DNA from: Xenorhabdus bovienii
GTDB taxonomy: Bacteria > Pseudomonadota > Gammaproteobacteria > Enterobacterales > Enterobacteriaceae
Direction: 5' to 3'
DNA: 64,000 nt
Assembly: GCF_024721015.1 (NCBI RefSeq)
Contig: NZ_JANAIF010000006.1
Location: 43,235-107,234 of the forward strand
Part shown: positions 8,277 to 19,079 of the stretch, one piece after another
Numbering within the stretch: position 1 is the stretch's first letter
How the letters are laid out: every line of letters begins with the position of its first letter
Translations under genes and position numbers: made by a program
The notes under the pieces: model-generated
Databases searched by the model: none
What the model saw: the letters and a program-made list of their open reading frames with translations, nothing else
Told to the model about the DNA's origin: nothing

Positions 8277-9503
8277 TTAGCTATTGAGCTTTTTATATTC
8301 TGCCAAGGCTTCATCGAAAATTTTAACTAATTGCGCAGCAGAACCTTGAACTTCTGTCCAAGGACTAATCACTTGTTTGAATGCTATCACGAAAGAGGTG
8401 AGTTTCAGTGCATCTTTAATTTCGGCAAATTTATCCTTGGAGGTATTAATTTGAGTCAGCATGTTGCTCCACATAAAGTCCAGGTGGTTCAGAGCAACTT
8501 CCGCATCCAGCATGCGGATATCAATGTCACCAAACTGTAAGGCCAAATTTTGAATAGACGTTTGTAATGCGCTTTTACCTTTAACTTGATCTTGCAAACC
8601 GCTGACTTCATCAATCAGTGCATTTTTCCGTTTACGGGCTTTTTCCGCTTTGTCACCAAAAATGCTGCCGGTAATAGCCAGCCCGATAATACCGCCCGGT
8701 GCACCGGAAAATGACAAGCTAACGTATTTATCGTAGTCTTTTTTGAGTTGATCAATCTCGTTATTTTTCTCAGTGATTTTCGTATTCAAATCTTTGATCG
8801 TGGTAGAAAGATTATTATCTTTCATCAGTTTTTTCTTATTATTGACCTGTGGCTGTAATCCATCAGCTTTCTTGCCGTTTGATAACGTGCCACCAATCAG
8901 TGTGCGCTTAAAATCAGATACCGCTGTTTTGACCTGTTGAGTTTTTACCTGTTGACTCTTAATATCTTTCGCCATGCTAGTGAGGATATTTCCCAATTCG
9001 ACTGATATTTCTTTATCGTCACTGGTATAAGTTATTTCAGCCAATTGCTTCTCTGTTAAATCTCCCAGCTTCGTTTTTACACGTTGAATAATCGGCATCT
9101 CGTTAATAATGCTGATTATATCTTCTCCCGTTCCGGTAATTTGTTTTCCCGCGCTTTCCAGGTTGATACTCTGCTGCTGAACATCCTCTTCCACGCCGCT
9201 CCAGCTAAGTGCATGGTTATGAATTTCTTTAAACAAATCGGTAATATCTGCGGGTTTCAATCCAGCGATATCAATATCATTGTAACCGATATAACTCTTT
9301 ACGGTTTCCAAAGTAAAAGGGAGTGACAAACTTTGTTTAACATATGATTTAATACGAATAAGGTCTTCTTTAGTAAAGATTCCACCAGGACGGGCTACAC
9401 CGTCGATTTGGCTCGTCAATAATTTTAAGGTGATGGCGGGAAGCTCTGCTCCATTTATCGTACTTTCTGCTGAAAACTGACTTAATGACATATCGTTATC
9501 CAT
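8277..9503 (-). CDS. xaxA: XaxA, activating subunit of alpha-xenorhabdolysin
   Basis: 408 residues, the family length. It is helical, with long coiled-coil arms (LKDLNTKITEKNNEIDQLKK) around a short glycine-rich hydrophobic hairpin (SGAPGGIIGLAITGSIFG, ~290), which would be the membrane-facing tongue. It is the first gene of the xaxAB operon. Two near starts exist: ATG at 9503 and ATG at 9491, the second better placed behind a GGA. The longer form matches the remembered 408-residue length. No signal peptide is visible. A 690-base AT-rich gene-free region lies upstream. Confidence 0.95.
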   Translation of the reverse strand: MDNDMSLSQFSAESTINGAELPAITLKLLTSQIDGVARPGGIFTKEDLIRIKSYVKQSLSLPFTLETVKSYIGYNDIDIAGLKPADITDLFKEIHNHALSWSGVEEDVQQQSINLESAGKQITGTGEDIISIINEMPIIQRVKTKLGDLTEKQLAEITYTSDDKEISVELGNILTSMAKDIKSQQVKTQQVKTAVSDFKRTLIGGTLSNGKKADGLQPQVNNKKKLMKDNNLSTTIKDLNTKITEKNNEIDQLKKDYDKYVSLSFSGAPGGIIGLAITGSIFGDKAEKARKRKNALIDEVSGLQDQVKGKSALQTSIQNLALQFGDIDIRMLDAEVALNHLDFMWSNMLTQINTSKDKFAEIKDALKLTSFVIAFKQVISPWTEVQGSAAQLVKIFDEALAEYKKLNS

Positions 9504-10193
9504 TAGTGATGATTATTTAAATAAAAATGGTCAATATATTAAGATAAAAACAAAGCACACCAATATCCATAACAATTAAGTTAGTATTGTTTCTTCATGA
9601 GTTACCTTAATTGAGGATTAATATACCTTTGTATTTTTCCATCTGGAAATAATTTTATTTCAATATGTTATTAAATGAGTATTTACGTTGCCGTTAATGC
9701 GAAAAGGTAGTTCTTTTATCCACAAATATATCTTAATCCGGTAGTTTTGTTTTATTTATTTTTATTAAATAAGCATCTCAATATAAATAAAATTAGATTT
9801 ATTTATTATTTCCTTAACGGAAACTATTGGATTATTTTATTATTACTCAATTTCTGGTGGTTTTAAATCATATTATAGTAAGGGTTATCACTCACTATTT
9901 CCATATAGTTAAAGTGGATATAATATAGGTAAGGAGTAAAATAATACCTCGATATAAGGATATAGAATAATTTTCCAAAAAAGAATTATTCAATTCCATA
10001 TTTGGTGTTTTCAACAAACCTGTTTTTATATAAAGTCTAATTTAATTTGGTGAATGTTAAGGGATAAATTATTATTTAATGATTCTCTATTTATTATGAA
10101 AATATCACCAATAGTTTATTTTAAATATTAATTTAATAACCAATAAATCCTCATAATATAAGAGTCATGATGACTTAATCTAAATTTTAGATA
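9504..10193. other. Long AT-rich leader region upstream of xaxAB
   Basis: About 690 bases with very low GC and no supported ORF. It should contain the xaxAB promoter and any control sites. No CRP, FNR or Fur consensus was seen. AT-richness of this kind is typical of H-NS-silenced promoters, but that is inference. Confidence 0.5.
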
Positions 10194-10234
10194 AAAAAAA
10201 TCAAACTGCCCGATATCACTATTCGGGCAGTTTG
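10192..10234 (-). terminator. Rho-independent terminator of exbBD
   Basis: A perfect 12-bp stem: CAAACTGCCCGA (10202-10213) and TCGGGCAGTTTG (10223-10234). On the minus strand it is followed by an eight-base T run (10192-10199). It lies about 30 bases past the exbD stop. Confidence 0.92.
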
Positions 10235-10265
10235 ATTTCATTTTCAGATAAGGCGCTAATGAAAC

Positions 10266-10691
10266 TTATTGAGCGGCAACGGTTTCCATTCCTACCAAGC
10301 CAACTTTGAGATAGCCCGCTTTACGCAGGGAATCCATCACACTCATCAAGGTTTCATAATCCACCGTCTTATCCGCTTGGAAGAAAATCGTGGTTTCTTT
10401 ATTGAACTGAGTTGTCTGATCCAATACTGAAGAGAGCTTGTCACGCTCAATCAACTGCTCACCGACATATAACTGATGATCCGCTTTCACGGTCAGAAAG
10501 ACCGGTTTCTCTGGTCGCGGTTGTGGTTTAGCTGACGATGCCGGTAAATCTACCTTAATATCTACCGTTGCCAAGGGTGCTGCCACCATGAAAATAATCA
10601 GCAGCACCAACATCACGTCAATAAATGGCGTGACGTTAATCTCATGCAATTCACCGCTATCGTCCAAATCTTCATTAAGACGTATCGCCAT
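10266..10691 (-). CDS. exbD: ExbD, TonB-system proton-channel subunit
   Basis: A 141-residue inner-membrane protein with one transmembrane helix near the N-terminus (VMLVLLIIFMVAAPLA). It is preceded by INVTPFIDV, where the conserved Asp needed for proton coupling sits. The periplasmic domain follows (VFLTVKADHQLYVGEQ, SVMDSLRKAGYLKVGLVG). ExbD with ExbB drives TonB-dependent import of siderophores, haem and B12 across the outer membrane. It starts 6 bases after exbB. Confidence 0.96.
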   Translation of the reverse strand: MAIRLNEDLDDSGELHEINVTPFIDVMLVLLIIFMVAAPLATVDIKVDLPASSAKPQPRPEKPVFLTVKADHQLYVGEQLIERDKLSSVLDQTTQFNKETTIFFQADKTVDYETLMSVMDSLRKAGYLKVGLVGMETVAAQ

Positions 10692-10697
10692 AATTGA

Positions 10698-11690
10698 TTA
10701 CCTTGCTTCTGCTTTTTCTGCTTTGCTGTCAGCCAGATCAAGATCACGACCCAGCAACAAAATTGCCTGTGCCGCCATATCCCCTACTTGACCACGGTAT
10801 GACGAAATAACACGGGCAAAAACGTTATAGATGACTACCGCTGGGATTGCTGCCACCAGACCCAGTGCGGTCGCCAGCAATGCTTCTGCGATACCTGGAG
10901 CAACAACGGCCAAATTAGTGGTCTGTGAGTGGGCGATACCGATGAAGCTGTTCATAATCCCCCACACTGTACCGAACAGGCCGACAAACGGTGAAATGGC
11001 ACCAATGGTCGCCAGATAGCCGTTACCACGCCCCATATGGCGGCTGATTGCAGCAACCGCACGCTCCATGCGGAATGAAGTACGTTCTTTGGTGCCTGAT
11101 TTGTCAGTGCTTGCAGCAGACAGAGCGCGTTCAGACTGAGCTTCACTCAACAACAGACGGCTGATACTTTGCTTGCCGAAATCTGAAGCAATTTTCGCTG
11201 CCACATCCAGATTGGCTGCATCAGCCAATGCCCATTGTTCCTTGCGTAAACGGCGACGAGCAATTAAAAGTTCAGTACCTTTGGAGAAAAAGAGCGCCCA
11301 TGTAATGACAGAAGCGATCACCAACCCCAACATAACGGTTTTTACTACCGCATCCGCATTTTGATACATGCCCCAAACGGAAAGATCCGTTGCAAAACCA
11401 CCGGACAGGCTTTCAGATTCGTCCACAAGTTCAGTAGATTTCGTTTCAGCCGCGGGTTGAACATCAGCTTTCTGGGCATCAGTTTTCGGTTCACCCGCTT
11501 GCTGTGCTTCAGTTTTTGGAACATCTACCTGCGGAGCGGTAGAAAGTGCGGGTGCGGATGTTGCCGGAGCGGCTACCTGGACGGCTGCCTGATTTTCTGG
11601 CGAAGTCGCTGTTGTGACGGGTACTGTATCAGCCCATGCTGAACCGGTTAATCCGAGTGCCAATAGAATAGAAGCTGTCAAATTACGCAT
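10698..11690 (-). CDS. exbB: ExbB with signal peptide and extended periplasmic N-terminus
   Basis: A 330-residue MotA/TolQ/ExbB-family proton-channel protein, longer than the 244-residue E. coli form. The extra part is a cleavable-looking signal (ASILLALGLTGSAWA) followed by an Ala/Thr/Pro/Lys/Glu-rich periplasmic stretch (~22-95) with degenerate PKTEAQ/PKTDAQ repeats. The usual three transmembrane helices follow (VMLGLVIASVITWALFFS; YLATIGAISPFVGLFGTVWG; AEALLATALGLVAAIPAVVIY). A similar long N-terminus is known in Serratia and Pseudomonas ExbB. It has a clear AAGG ribosome site and lies downstream of a Fur-like box, so iron control is expected. Confidence 0.95.
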   Translation of the reverse strand: MRNLTASILLALGLTGSAWADTVPVTTATSPENQAAVQVAAPATSAPALSTAPQVDVPKTEAQQAGEPKTDAQKADVQPAAETKSTELVDESESLSGGFATDLSVWGMYQNADAVVKTVMLGLVIASVITWALFFSKGTELLIARRRLRKEQWALADAANLDVAAKIASDFGKQSISRLLLSEAQSERALSAASTDKSGTKERTSFRMERAVAAISRHMGRGNGYLATIGAISPFVGLFGTVWGIMNSFIGIAHSQTTNLAVVAPGIAEALLATALGLVAAIPAVVIYNVFARVISSYRGQVGDMAAQAILLLGRDLDLADSKAEKAEAR

Positions 11691-12038
11691 CAGTTAGCCT
11701 TACTCTCTTTCTTGTGAATTCTGTTACTTAGCAATGAATTGTATTTACGCATCTTGCTAATCCTAATATGCCCTGAATCAGGCTTCTCATTACGAGGGGA
11801 GAAAGTCCGACGCAAATGATATCAGACATTGAGCGATTTGATAGTAATTATCATTACTATTTAACAAAAAAGTGATAATTAAAGGAATAATTTCATCAAA
11901 GTGTTCTTCTGTTTCCATTTCAGATCACCTTGAATTTTCGTCAAGTTGTTCGAATCTCTTTGCACAAACTGCCCTAAATCTTTTAAGTTGCTAATCATTA
12001 TTCGAACAATCAGCGACCGGCAGCTAAGGGAAAATCAT
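11691..12038. other. exbB-metC divergent regulatory region
   Basis: 348 bases between the divergent exbB and metC genes, a gene arrangement shared with E. coli. It contains a Fur-like box (11840-11858). No MetJ box array (AGACGTCT repeats) was identified on the metC side. Confidence 0.5.
11840..11858. promoter_or_regulatory. Fur box upstream of exbB
   Basis: GATAGTAATTATCATTACT matches the 19-base Fur consensus at 14 positions. It lies about 150 bases upstream of exbB and would give iron repression of exbBD, as known in other enterobacteria. Confidence 0.6.
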
Positions 12039-13232
12039 ATGACCGAAAAGAAACTGGAGACCTTATTGGTCAGTACAGGCAGAAAGAAAAAATATACCCA
12101 AGGTGCTGTCAATCCCCTCATCCAACGCACTTCATCCATCATTTTCGACACCGTCGAAGACCTGAAACATGCGTTGAAAAACCGGGCTAAGGGTGAGTTA
12201 TTCTATGGACGCCGTGGCACGCTGACTCATTTCGCCTTTCAGGAAGCGATGGCGGAGCTAGAAGGCGGCGCAGGCTGTGCTCTCTATCCTTCCGGCGCGG
12301 CAGCGATCACCCATGCGATTCTGGCCTTTGTGGCAACAGGCGATCATGTTCTGCTGACAGGGAGTGCTTATGAACCGACGCAAGATTTCTGTAATCACAT
12401 TCTCAAAAAGATGGGCATTTCCACTGATTATTTTGACCCGATGATCGGAGAAGGGATTACATCACTGATTAAGCCAAACACAACAGTCGTCTTTCTTGAA
12501 TCCCCCGGCTCCCTCACTATGGAGGTGCAGGATATTCCGGCCATTGTGCGCGCTATCCGCCAGATCAATCCTGAGATTGTCATTATCATCGATAATACGT
12601 GGGCGGCCGGCATTCTCTTTAAGGCGCTGGATTTTGGCATCGATATTTCCATCCAATCGGCCACAAAATATATCATTGGCCATTCAGACGGCATGCTGGG
12701 AACAGCGGTCGCTAATGCACGCTGCTGGGATCAACTCAGAGAAAGTTCGTATCTACTGGGTCAAATTGCCGATCCCGATACGGTTTATACGGCAACCCGT
12801 GGATTGCGTACACTGGCAATTCGCTTAAAACATCATGAAGAGAGCAGCCTACACATCGCCAAATGGCTCGCCCAGCGGCCAGAAGTCGCCGAAGTTTATC
12901 ACCCCGCTTTGCCTTCTTGTCCGGGGCATCATTATTTCCAGCGTGATTTCACCGGCACCAGCGGGCTATTTTCCTTCCTGCTGAAAGTCGAACTAACCCC
13001 TCAGCAATTCGCTGAGTATCTGGATAATTTACATCATTTCAAAATGGCATTTTCATGGGGCGGATTTGAATCCTTGATTCTGGGTATTCAGCCTGACATG
13101 CTCACTGCGCTGCGTCGATACAACCCCCTCAAAAAGACGGGAACATTATTCCGCGTGCATATTGGGTTGGAAAACCCACAAGACCTGATTGATGATCTGT
13201 CAGCCGGTTTTGCCCGTATTGCACCTCTTTAG
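12039..13232 (+). CDS. metC: Cystathionine beta-lyase
   Basis: PLP enzyme that cleaves cystathionine to homocysteine, pyruvate and ammonia in methionine synthesis. It has 397 residues from the ATG at 12039, chosen because AAGGGA lies 8 bases upstream and the protein then begins [15 protein letters not shown] as in the family; the frame stays open further upstream. Family motifs seen are [15 protein letters not shown], the cofactor Asp region DNTWAAG, and the Schiff-base lysine in [13 protein letters not shown]. It is divergent from exbB and followed by yghB, as in E. coli. Confidence 0.95.
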   Translation: MTEKKLETLLVSTGRKKKYTQGAVNPLIQRTSSIIFDTVEDLKHALKNRAKGELFYGRRGTLTHFAFQEAMAELEGGAGCALYPSGAAAITHAILAFVATGDHVLLTGSAYEPTQDFCNHILKKMGISTDYFDPMIGEGITSLIKPNTTVVFLESPGSLTMEVQDIPAIVRAIRQINPEIVIIIDNTWAAGILFKALDFGIDISIQSATKYIIGHSDGMLGTAVANARCWDQLRESSYLLGQIADPDTVYTATRGLRTLAIRLKHHEESSLHIAKWLAQRPEVAEVYHPALPSCPGHHYFQRDFTGTSGLFSFLLKVELTPQQFAEYLDNLHHFKMAFSWGGFESLILGIQPDMLTALRRYNPLKKTGTLFRVHIGLENPQDLIDDLSAGFARIAPL

Positions 13233-13427
13233 CCCCAAAAGACCGTACTCCAGAAATCTTTACAAAAATCATGGCTGTCTTTCTATTGCAGATAGCCACG
13301 GTTGATTTCCTCTCTTCATAAACTGAATCAAACCCGATGCTGAATCAAATCAACTCCCCTTCCGCGTTTTTGCGGTACACTGGTTGGCATGTATTTTTAA
13401 TGACTCGCAGAAATTACAGGATAAATA

Positions 13428-14099
13428 ATGGAAAAGTTAAGCGAGATCATGCATGCACTCTGGCAACATGATTTTACCCAACTCACCAATCCCGAGGTCA
13501 TCTGGATTATTTATGGTGTCCTCTTTGTCACTCTGGTTCTGGAAAACGGCTTGCTGCCAGCCGCTTTTTTACCCGGCGATACCCTGCTGGTACTTTCTGG
13601 CGCCCTGATTGCCAAAGGCGTCATGAGCTTCATCCCTACGGTTATATTGCTGACCATCGCCGCCAGTCTGGGATGCTGGCTGGGTTACTTACAGGGGCGC
13701 TGGCTCGGCCATACTCGAATTGTCAAAAACTGGCTTGCCCAGCTTCCTGTGCAATATCGCGAGCGTGCCCACGTATTGTTTGCTAAACATGGCTTGGCCG
13801 CTTTGCTTGTCGGACGCTTTTTAGCCTTTGTCCGCACTCTCCTGCCAACATTTGCCGGTATTTCTGGTCTAAATAGTAAACGTTTTCAATTTTTTAATTG
13901 GTTAAGTGGCTTCTTATGGGTCATGATTATCGTGAGTTTTGGCTATATCTTGAATCAGATCCCCTTCGTTAAAGCACATCAGGATCTGGTCATGAATATT
14001 TTGATGATCCTGCCTGTCATTCTGTTGTTCAGCGGGCTTTTCGCTTCTCTGTTGATGTACTGGCGTCACAAAAAGACATCATCAAAAAAAAGTAAGTAA
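13428..14099 (+). CDS. yghB: DedA-family membrane protein YghB
   Basis: A 223-residue SNARE-associated/DedA-family inner-membrane protein with about five hydrophobic segments. The family motif FLPGDTLL is near residue 45, and the [19 protein letters not shown] motif with essential arginines is at about 125-143. DedA proteins support membrane lipid homeostasis, proton motive force and cell division; in E. coli yghB is redundant with yqjA. Its position after metC matches E. coli. An AGGATAAATA ribosome site precedes the start. Confidence 0.9.
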   Translation: MEKLSEIMHALWQHDFTQLTNPEVIWIIYGVLFVTLVLENGLLPAAFLPGDTLLVLSGALIAKGVMSFIPTVILLTIAASLGCWLGYLQGRWLGHTRIVKNWLAQLPVQYRERAHVLFAKHGLAALLVGRFLAFVRTLLPTFAGISGLNSKRFQFFNWLSGFLWVMIIVSFGYILNQIPFVKAHQDLVMNILMILPVILLFSGLFASLLMYWRHKKTSSKKSK

Positions 14100-14286
14100 A
14101 CATACTTGTCGCTTACCTCTATTTAAAATACTGTCGGTATAGCCAAAAACTTACCTATTTCACTAACCATATTTCGGTTGTCATTCATCATAAAACTGAT
14201 GATAAACAATACATTGCATCACGTTTTATTTATCCCGAAGTCGTTATACTCGATCCAGAAGTGACGTAACCTAAAGGAGATAAAAA

Positions 14287-15126
14287 ATGGATCAGCAGAC
14301 AATTATTAAGCTCGTTGATGGCAATCTTATGCCACAATTGGGGCTAGGCGTTTGGCAAGCGAGTAATGATCAGGTTGTTAAAGCTGTTCGCACTGCCCTG
14401 GAGGTTGGCTATCGTTCCATTGATACTGCGGCGATTTATCACAACGAAAGCGGAGTCGGAAAAGCATTAAAGGAAATCGATATCCCGCGTGAAGAAATTT
14501 TCGTCACCACTAAGCTCTGGAATGATCGCCACCAAGATGCCAAAGCAGCATTAGAAGAAAGTTTGGATAAGCTGCAACTTGATTACATCGATCTCTATTT
14601 ACTTCACTGGCCTGTTCCTCATCAGGATCAATATGTTGAAGCCTGGAAGCAACTTATTGAACTGAAAGAATCTGGGCTGGCTCGTAGTATTGGTGTATGT
14701 AATTTTCACATTGAACACTTACAGAAATTGATGTCAGAAACGAGCGTCGTTCCCGCAATCAACCAAATCGAATTGCACCCTCTGATGCAGCAAAGACAAC
14801 TGCATTCATGGAATGCAACTCACCATATTACGACTGAATCCTGGAGCCCATTGTCACAAGGTGGAAAAGGCGTCTTTGACAACCCATTGGTTCAACATCT
14901 GGCCATTAAATATCAAAAAACCCCTGCGCAAATCGTGATTCGCTGGCACCTTGACTGCGGCATGATTGCTATTCCCAAATCTGTCACGCCTTCCCGTATC
15001 AAAGAGAACTTTGATGTATTTGATTTCAGATTGGAAAAAGAAGATTTAACGGCTATGGCTGAATTGGATATTGGCAAACGCATGGGGCCAAACCCCGATA
15101 CTTATACTGGCGATCACGTCAAATAA
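14287..15126 (+). CDS. dkgA: 2,5-diketo-D-gluconate reductase A / methylglyoxal reductase (aldo-keto reductase)
   Basis: 279-residue AKR5-type NADPH-dependent reductase (E. coli DkgA about 275). The catalytic tetrad lies in conserved blocks: Asp in GYRSIDTAAIYHNE with the Tyr, Lys in TTKLWNDRH, and His in LYLLHWPVP. The NADPH-binding C-terminal motif AIPKSVTPSRIKENF is present. It reduces 2,5-diketogluconate, methylglyoxal and small aldehydes. AAAGGAGAT is placed 6 bases upstream. In E. coli the yqhC-yqhD pair lies between yghB and dkgA; it is missing here. Confidence 0.9.
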   Translation: MDQQTIIKLVDGNLMPQLGLGVWQASNDQVVKAVRTALEVGYRSIDTAAIYHNESGVGKALKEIDIPREEIFVTTKLWNDRHQDAKAALEESLDKLQLDYIDLYLLHWPVPHQDQYVEAWKQLIELKESGLARSIGVCNFHIEHLQKLMSETSVVPAINQIELHPLMQQRQLHSWNATHHITTESWSPLSQGGKGVFDNPLVQHLAIKYQKTPAQIVIRWHLDCGMIAIPKSVTPSRIKENFDVFDFRLEKEDLTAMAELDIGKRMGPNPDTYTGDHVK

Positions 15127-15181
15127 TATAAATACGGATAAGATTCACTTGAATAAATATTCCATTGTTTAATCCATATAA

Positions 15182-15212
15182 GGCCTGAACTCGCAAAAAT
15201 AGAGTTCAGGCC
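15182..15212 (+). terminator. Hairpin downstream of dkgA
   Basis: A perfect 11-bp stem, GGCCTGAACTC (15182-15192) with GAGTTCAGGCC (15202-15212), 55 bases after the stop. There is no T-run, so it may need Rho or serve as an RNA-stabilising end. The rest of the 15127-15455 gap is AT-rich with no gene. Confidence 0.55.
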
Positions 15213-15455
15213 ATGCAAATGCTCATCCGCATCTCACGAACAAACCGCCATTCAAACACCAAAAATCATTAGAAAAATCGATATTATAAATAATAACTAT
15301 GTTGATTATTTATTTATATTGTCTGGTCTAGGCTTATTTCATTGCTTCAAACAACATTAATATAAGTGACATGCATAAAAAATGCGGCCACCATGATAGT
15401 AACCTATATTAATATTCACAAGGTTAAACTTAAATAATATTTAAGGTAAATGATA

Positions 15456-15755
15456 ATGACTTACATCATAATTTCTTTATTAATGCTGATCCCTTTTTTC
15501 TTTTTGGTGAAACGGTTCCTATTATCAAATCATGTTCATCATAATGTATCTGGCATTATTCTGACGGTAGTTGCGATTGCTATTCATATGTATATCTTTC
15601 GCTTCGATAGAGTCCCGATTGTCAGCGTTTCCATTCCCAATATCGTCGCTTACGGCTCTATCGTGATTGCACTGTTACATGGCATGATCTATTCCGTCTG
15701 CTTTAGACTGTATTTTGACAAGGGATATTATGATGAGCATTCAAGGAGTGATTAA
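15456..15755 (+). CDS. Small integral membrane protein of unknown function
   Basis: A 99-residue protein with three hydrophobic segments: ~3-20 (YIIISLLMLIPFFFLV), ~35-52 (SGIILTVVAIAIHMYIF) and ~60-85 (VSIPNIVAYGSIVIALLHGM). It ends in a charged tail (YYDEHSRSD). I do not recognise the family. The ATG at 15456 is preferred over the one at 15450 because AAGG is then 9 bases away. It stands alone between two hairpins, so it is probably monocistronic. Confidence 0.6.
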   Translation: MTYIIISLLMLIPFFFLVKRFLLSNHVHHNVSGIILTVVAIAIHMYIFRFDRVPIVSVSIPNIVAYGSIVIALLHGMIYSVCFRLYFDKGYYDEHSRSD

Positions 15756-15760
15756 TAAAT

Positions 15761-15806
15761 CGGCTTCCCTACTCGTTGGATAATCAACTTTGGGGAAGCC
15801 GTCTTT
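15761..15806 (+). terminator. Terminator-like hairpin after the small membrane gene
   Basis: CGGCTTCCC (15761-15769) pairs with GGGAAGCCG (15793-15801), with a long loop, followed by TCTTTT. It separates the small gene from the convergent carB. Confidence 0.6.
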
Positions 15807-15837
15807 TCAGCAGGATACTGTCAAAGCTGACGGTATT

Positions 15838-18800
15838 TTATCCTGTAATTTTTGCGTGCATTTCCTGTACAGAAATCACCTGCTCAGTGGGATCTGCGCT
15901 GAGTGCCATGGTAGTCGCAAAACCGCCATTCAGGGTGGTGTCATAGTGCACTTTATATTGCAGTGCGCTACGACGCAGCAGTTTTGAATCTTCAATGGCC
16001 TGACGGCCTGCGGTGGTATTAACGATATAGTTATATTCACCGTTTTTGATTCTATCCTGAATATGCGGACGTCCTTCATGAACTTTGTTCACCAGACGTG
16101 GATTGATCCCCGCTTCACCCAACACAATCGCTGTACCGTGGGTCGCATCCAGTTCAAAGCCCTGTTTGAGCAGTTTGGCGGCCAAATCAACAACGCGCGC
16201 TTTATCTTCTTCACGTACAGACAACAGGGCACGGCCGTTCTTGCCCATCGTGGAGCTGCTGCCCAGCATCGCTTTGGAGAAGGCTTCAGCGAAAGTACGG
16301 CCAACACCCATAACTTCACCTGTAGAACGCATTTCCGGCCCCAGAATGGGGTCAACACCAAGGAATTTATTGAACGGCAGAACCACTTCTTTCACAGAGT
16401 AGTACGGAGGAATGATTTCCTTAGTGACGCCCTGTTTCAGCAGAGATTGACCCGCCATCACCCGTGCAGCCACTTTTGCCAACGGCAGACCGGTCGCTTT
16501 GGAAACAAAGGGAACGGTACGTGCCGCACGCGGGTTCACTTCAATCAGGTACACTTCGTTATTTTTCACTGCAAACTGTACATTCATCAAGCCACGGACA
16601 CGTAATTCAAAGGCCAGTTTTTCAACTTGCTGGCGCATCACGTCCTGAATTTCCTGGCTCAACGTGTAAGCTGGCAGTGAACACGCTGAGTCGCCGGAGT
16701 GGACTCCTGCCTGTTCGATATGCTCCATGATGCCGCCAATCAAGACACGCTCACCATCACAGATAGCATCAACATCGACTTCAACCGCATCATCAAGGAA
16801 GCGATCCAGCAATACGGGGGCGTCATTGGATACGCTGACTGCATTCTGGAAGTAACGGCGCAGGTCAGTTTCGTCATAGACGATTTCCATCGCACGTCCA
16901 CCCAGCACGTAGGATGGGCGAACCACCAGCGGATAGCCAAGCCCATTACCTTTCTCAACCGCCTGTTCGATGGTGGAAACGGTAGCATTCGCAGGTTGTT
17001 TCAAACCGAGACGATTAACAGCCTGCTGGAAACGTTCACGGTCTTCTGCACGGTCAATAGCATCCGGGCTGGTGCCGATAATCGGTACACCGGCTGCTTC
17101 CAGCTCACGCGCCAGTTTCAACGGCGTCTGGCCGCCATACTGGACGATTACACCTGTTGGTTTTTCAACACGGACGATTTCCAGCACGTCTTCCAGTGTC
17201 ACGGGTTCAAAATAGAGGCGGTCGGAAGTGTCGTAATCCGTTGAAACGGTTTCGGGATTACAGTTCACCATGATGGTTTCGTAACCGTCTTCACGCAGTG
17301 CCAGTGACGCATGTACACAACAGTAATCGAATTCAATGCCTTGCCCGATACGGTTCGGGCCGCCACCCAGTACCATGATTTTCGGCTTGTCATGGTTCGG
17401 GTTAGATTCACATTCGTCTTCATACGTGGAGTACATGTAAGCAGTATCGGTCGAAAATTCTGCCGCACAAGTATCAACACGTTTATAAACCGGATACAGG
17501 TTGTAATCGTGACGTAATTTGCGGATCTCTTTGCCAGATACACCGACCAGTTTCGCCAAATGTGCATCCGCAAAGCCTTTGCGCTTGAGATGACGCAGGA
17601 AATCAAACGTCAGGCCATTAATGCCCTGTTCTTCCACCTGCTCTTCCAAGCGCACCAGTTCTTCAATCTGTACCAAGAACCAGCGATCAATGTTAGTCAG
17701 GTTGAAAACGCCATCAACAGACATACCCGCGCGGAAAGCATCGGCGACATACCAGATGCGTTCAGCGCCGGCGCTTTTCAATTCGCTGCGGATCTTGGTC
17801 AGTGACTGCGGATCATCCAGATTGACTTTAGGATCGAACCCTGTCACGCCAACTTCCAAACCACGCAGGGCTTTTTGCAGAGATTCCTGGAAAGTACGGC
17901 CAATCGCCATCACTTCACCGACAGACTTCATCTGGGTTGTCAGGCGGTCATTGCTGCCAACAAATTTTTCGAAGTTGAAACGAGGGATCTTGGTAACGAC
18001 ATAATCGATAGAAGGCTCGAAAGATGCCGGTGTACGGCCGCCCGTGATGTCATTCATTAGTTCATCAAGGGTATAACCCACCGCCAGTTTTGCCGCGATT
18101 TTTGCGATCGGGAAGCCCGTCGCCTTGGAAGCCAGCGCAGATGAACGGGATACGCGTGGGTTCATCTCAATCACAATCAAACGGCCATTTTTCGGGTTCA
18201 CGGAAAATTGAACGTTCGAGCCGCCAGTTTCTACACCAATTTCACGCAATACCGCCATCGAAGCGTTACGCATGATCTGATACTCTTTGTCAGTCAGTGT
18301 TTGTGCTGGCGCTACGGTGATGGAGTCACCCGTATGGATACCCATTGGGTCGAAGTTTTCAATCGCACAGATGATGATGCAGTTGTCATTTTTATCCCGC
18401 ACCACTTCCATTTCATACTCTTTCCAGCCAATCAGTGATTCATCGATCAATAATTCGTTGGTTGGGGAGAGATCCAGACCGCGCTCACAAATTTCTTCAA
18501 ATTCTTCACGGTTATAAGCAATACCGCCACCGCTTCCGCCCATGGTGAAAGAAGGACGGATGATACAAGGGAAGCCAACGTCTTCTGCCACTGCCAGCGC
18601 TTCTTCCATCGTGTGGGCAATACCAGAACGCGCAGTATCCAGACCGATTTTTTTCATCGCTTTGTCAAAACGCTGACGATCTTCTGCTTTATCAATCGCG
18701 TCAGCGGTTGCACCAATCATGGTCACGCCAAATTCTGTCAGTACGCCCTGACGTTCCAGTTCCAGTGCACAGTTCAGGGCAGTTTGCCCGCCCATAGTAG

Positions 18801-19062
18801 GCAGAATTGCGTCTGGACGCTCTTTTTCAATGATTTTGCGAACCACTTCCCAATGGATTGGTTCGATATAGGTCGCATCTGCCATTTCCGGATCAGTCAT
18901 GATGGTAGCAGGGTTGGAGTTCACCAGAATGACGCGATAGCCTTCTTCCCGCAACGCTTTACAAGCCTGAGCGCCGGAGTAATCAAATTCACAAGCCTGA
19001 CCGATAACAATCGGACCCGCACCTAAGATCAGGATACTTTTAATATCAGTACGTTTTGCCAT
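15838..19062 (-). CDS. carB: Carbamoyl-phosphate synthase large subunit
   Basis: The 1074-residue enzyme makes carbamoyl phosphate for arginine and pyrimidine synthesis from bicarbonate, ammonia from CarA, and two ATP. The two homologous ATP-grasp halves are evident: [17 protein letters not shown] with [13 protein letters not shown] in the first, and [17 protein letters not shown] with [15 protein letters not shown] in the second. The allosteric MGS-like domain is at the C-terminus ([13 protein letters not shown]). It follows carA by 17 bases. Full length and intact. Confidence 0.98.
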   Translation of the reverse strand: MAKRTDIKSILILGAGPIVIGQACEFDYSGAQACKALREEGYRVILVNSNPATIMTDPEMADATYIEPIHWEVVRKIIEKERPDAILPTMGGQTALNCALELERQGVLTEFGVTMIGATADAIDKAEDRQRFDKAMKKIGLDTARSGIAHTMEEALAVAEDVGFPCIIRPSFTMGGSGGGIAYNREEFEEICERGLDLSPTNELLIDESLIGWKEYEMEVVRDKNDNCIIICAIENFDPMGIHTGDSITVAPAQTLTDKEYQIMRNASMAVLREIGVETGGSNVQFSVNPKNGRLIVIEMNPRVSRSSALASKATGFPIAKIAAKLAVGYTLDELMNDITGGRTPASFEPSIDYVVTKIPRFNFEKFVGSNDRLTTQMKSVGEVMAIGRTFQESLQKALRGLEVGVTGFDPKVNLDDPQSLTKIRSELKSAGAERIWYVADAFRAGMSVDGVFNLTNIDRWFLVQIEELVRLEEQVEEQGINGLTFDFLRHLKRKGFADAHLAKLVGVSGKEIRKLRHDYNLYPVYKRVDTCAAEFSTDTAYMYSTYEDECESNPNHDKPKIMVLGGGPNRIGQGIEFDYCCVHASLALREDGYETIMVNCNPETVSTDYDTSDRLYFEPVTLEDVLEIVRVEKPTGVIVQYGGQTPLKLARELEAAGVPIIGTSPDAIDRAEDRERFQQAVNRLGLKQPANATVSTIEQAVEKGNGLGYPLVVRPSYVLGGRAMEIVYDETDLRRYFQNAVSVSNDAPVLLDRFLDDAVEVDVDAICDGERVLIGGIMEHIEQAGVHSGDSACSLPAYTLSQEIQDVMRQQVEKLAFELRVRGLMNVQFAVKNNEVYLIEVNPRAARTVPFVSKATGLPLAKVAARVMAGQSLLKQGVTKEIIPPYYSVKEVVLPFNKFLGVDPILGPEMRSTGEVMGVGRTFAEAFSKAMLGSSSTMGKNGRALLSVREEDKARVVDLAAKLLKQGFELDATHGTAIVLGEAGINPRLVNKVHEGRPHIQDRIKNGEYNYIVNTTAGRQAIEDSKLLRRSALQYKVHYDTTLNGGFATTMALSADPTEQVISVQEMHAKITG

Positions 19063-19079
19063 TTTTCTTCTGCTCCTGA

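Noticed and set aside
16063..19026. Many open frames on the plus strand across carB
   Set aside because: They are antisense shadows of an intact 1074-residue carB gene; none has a ribosome site or recognisable protein motif.
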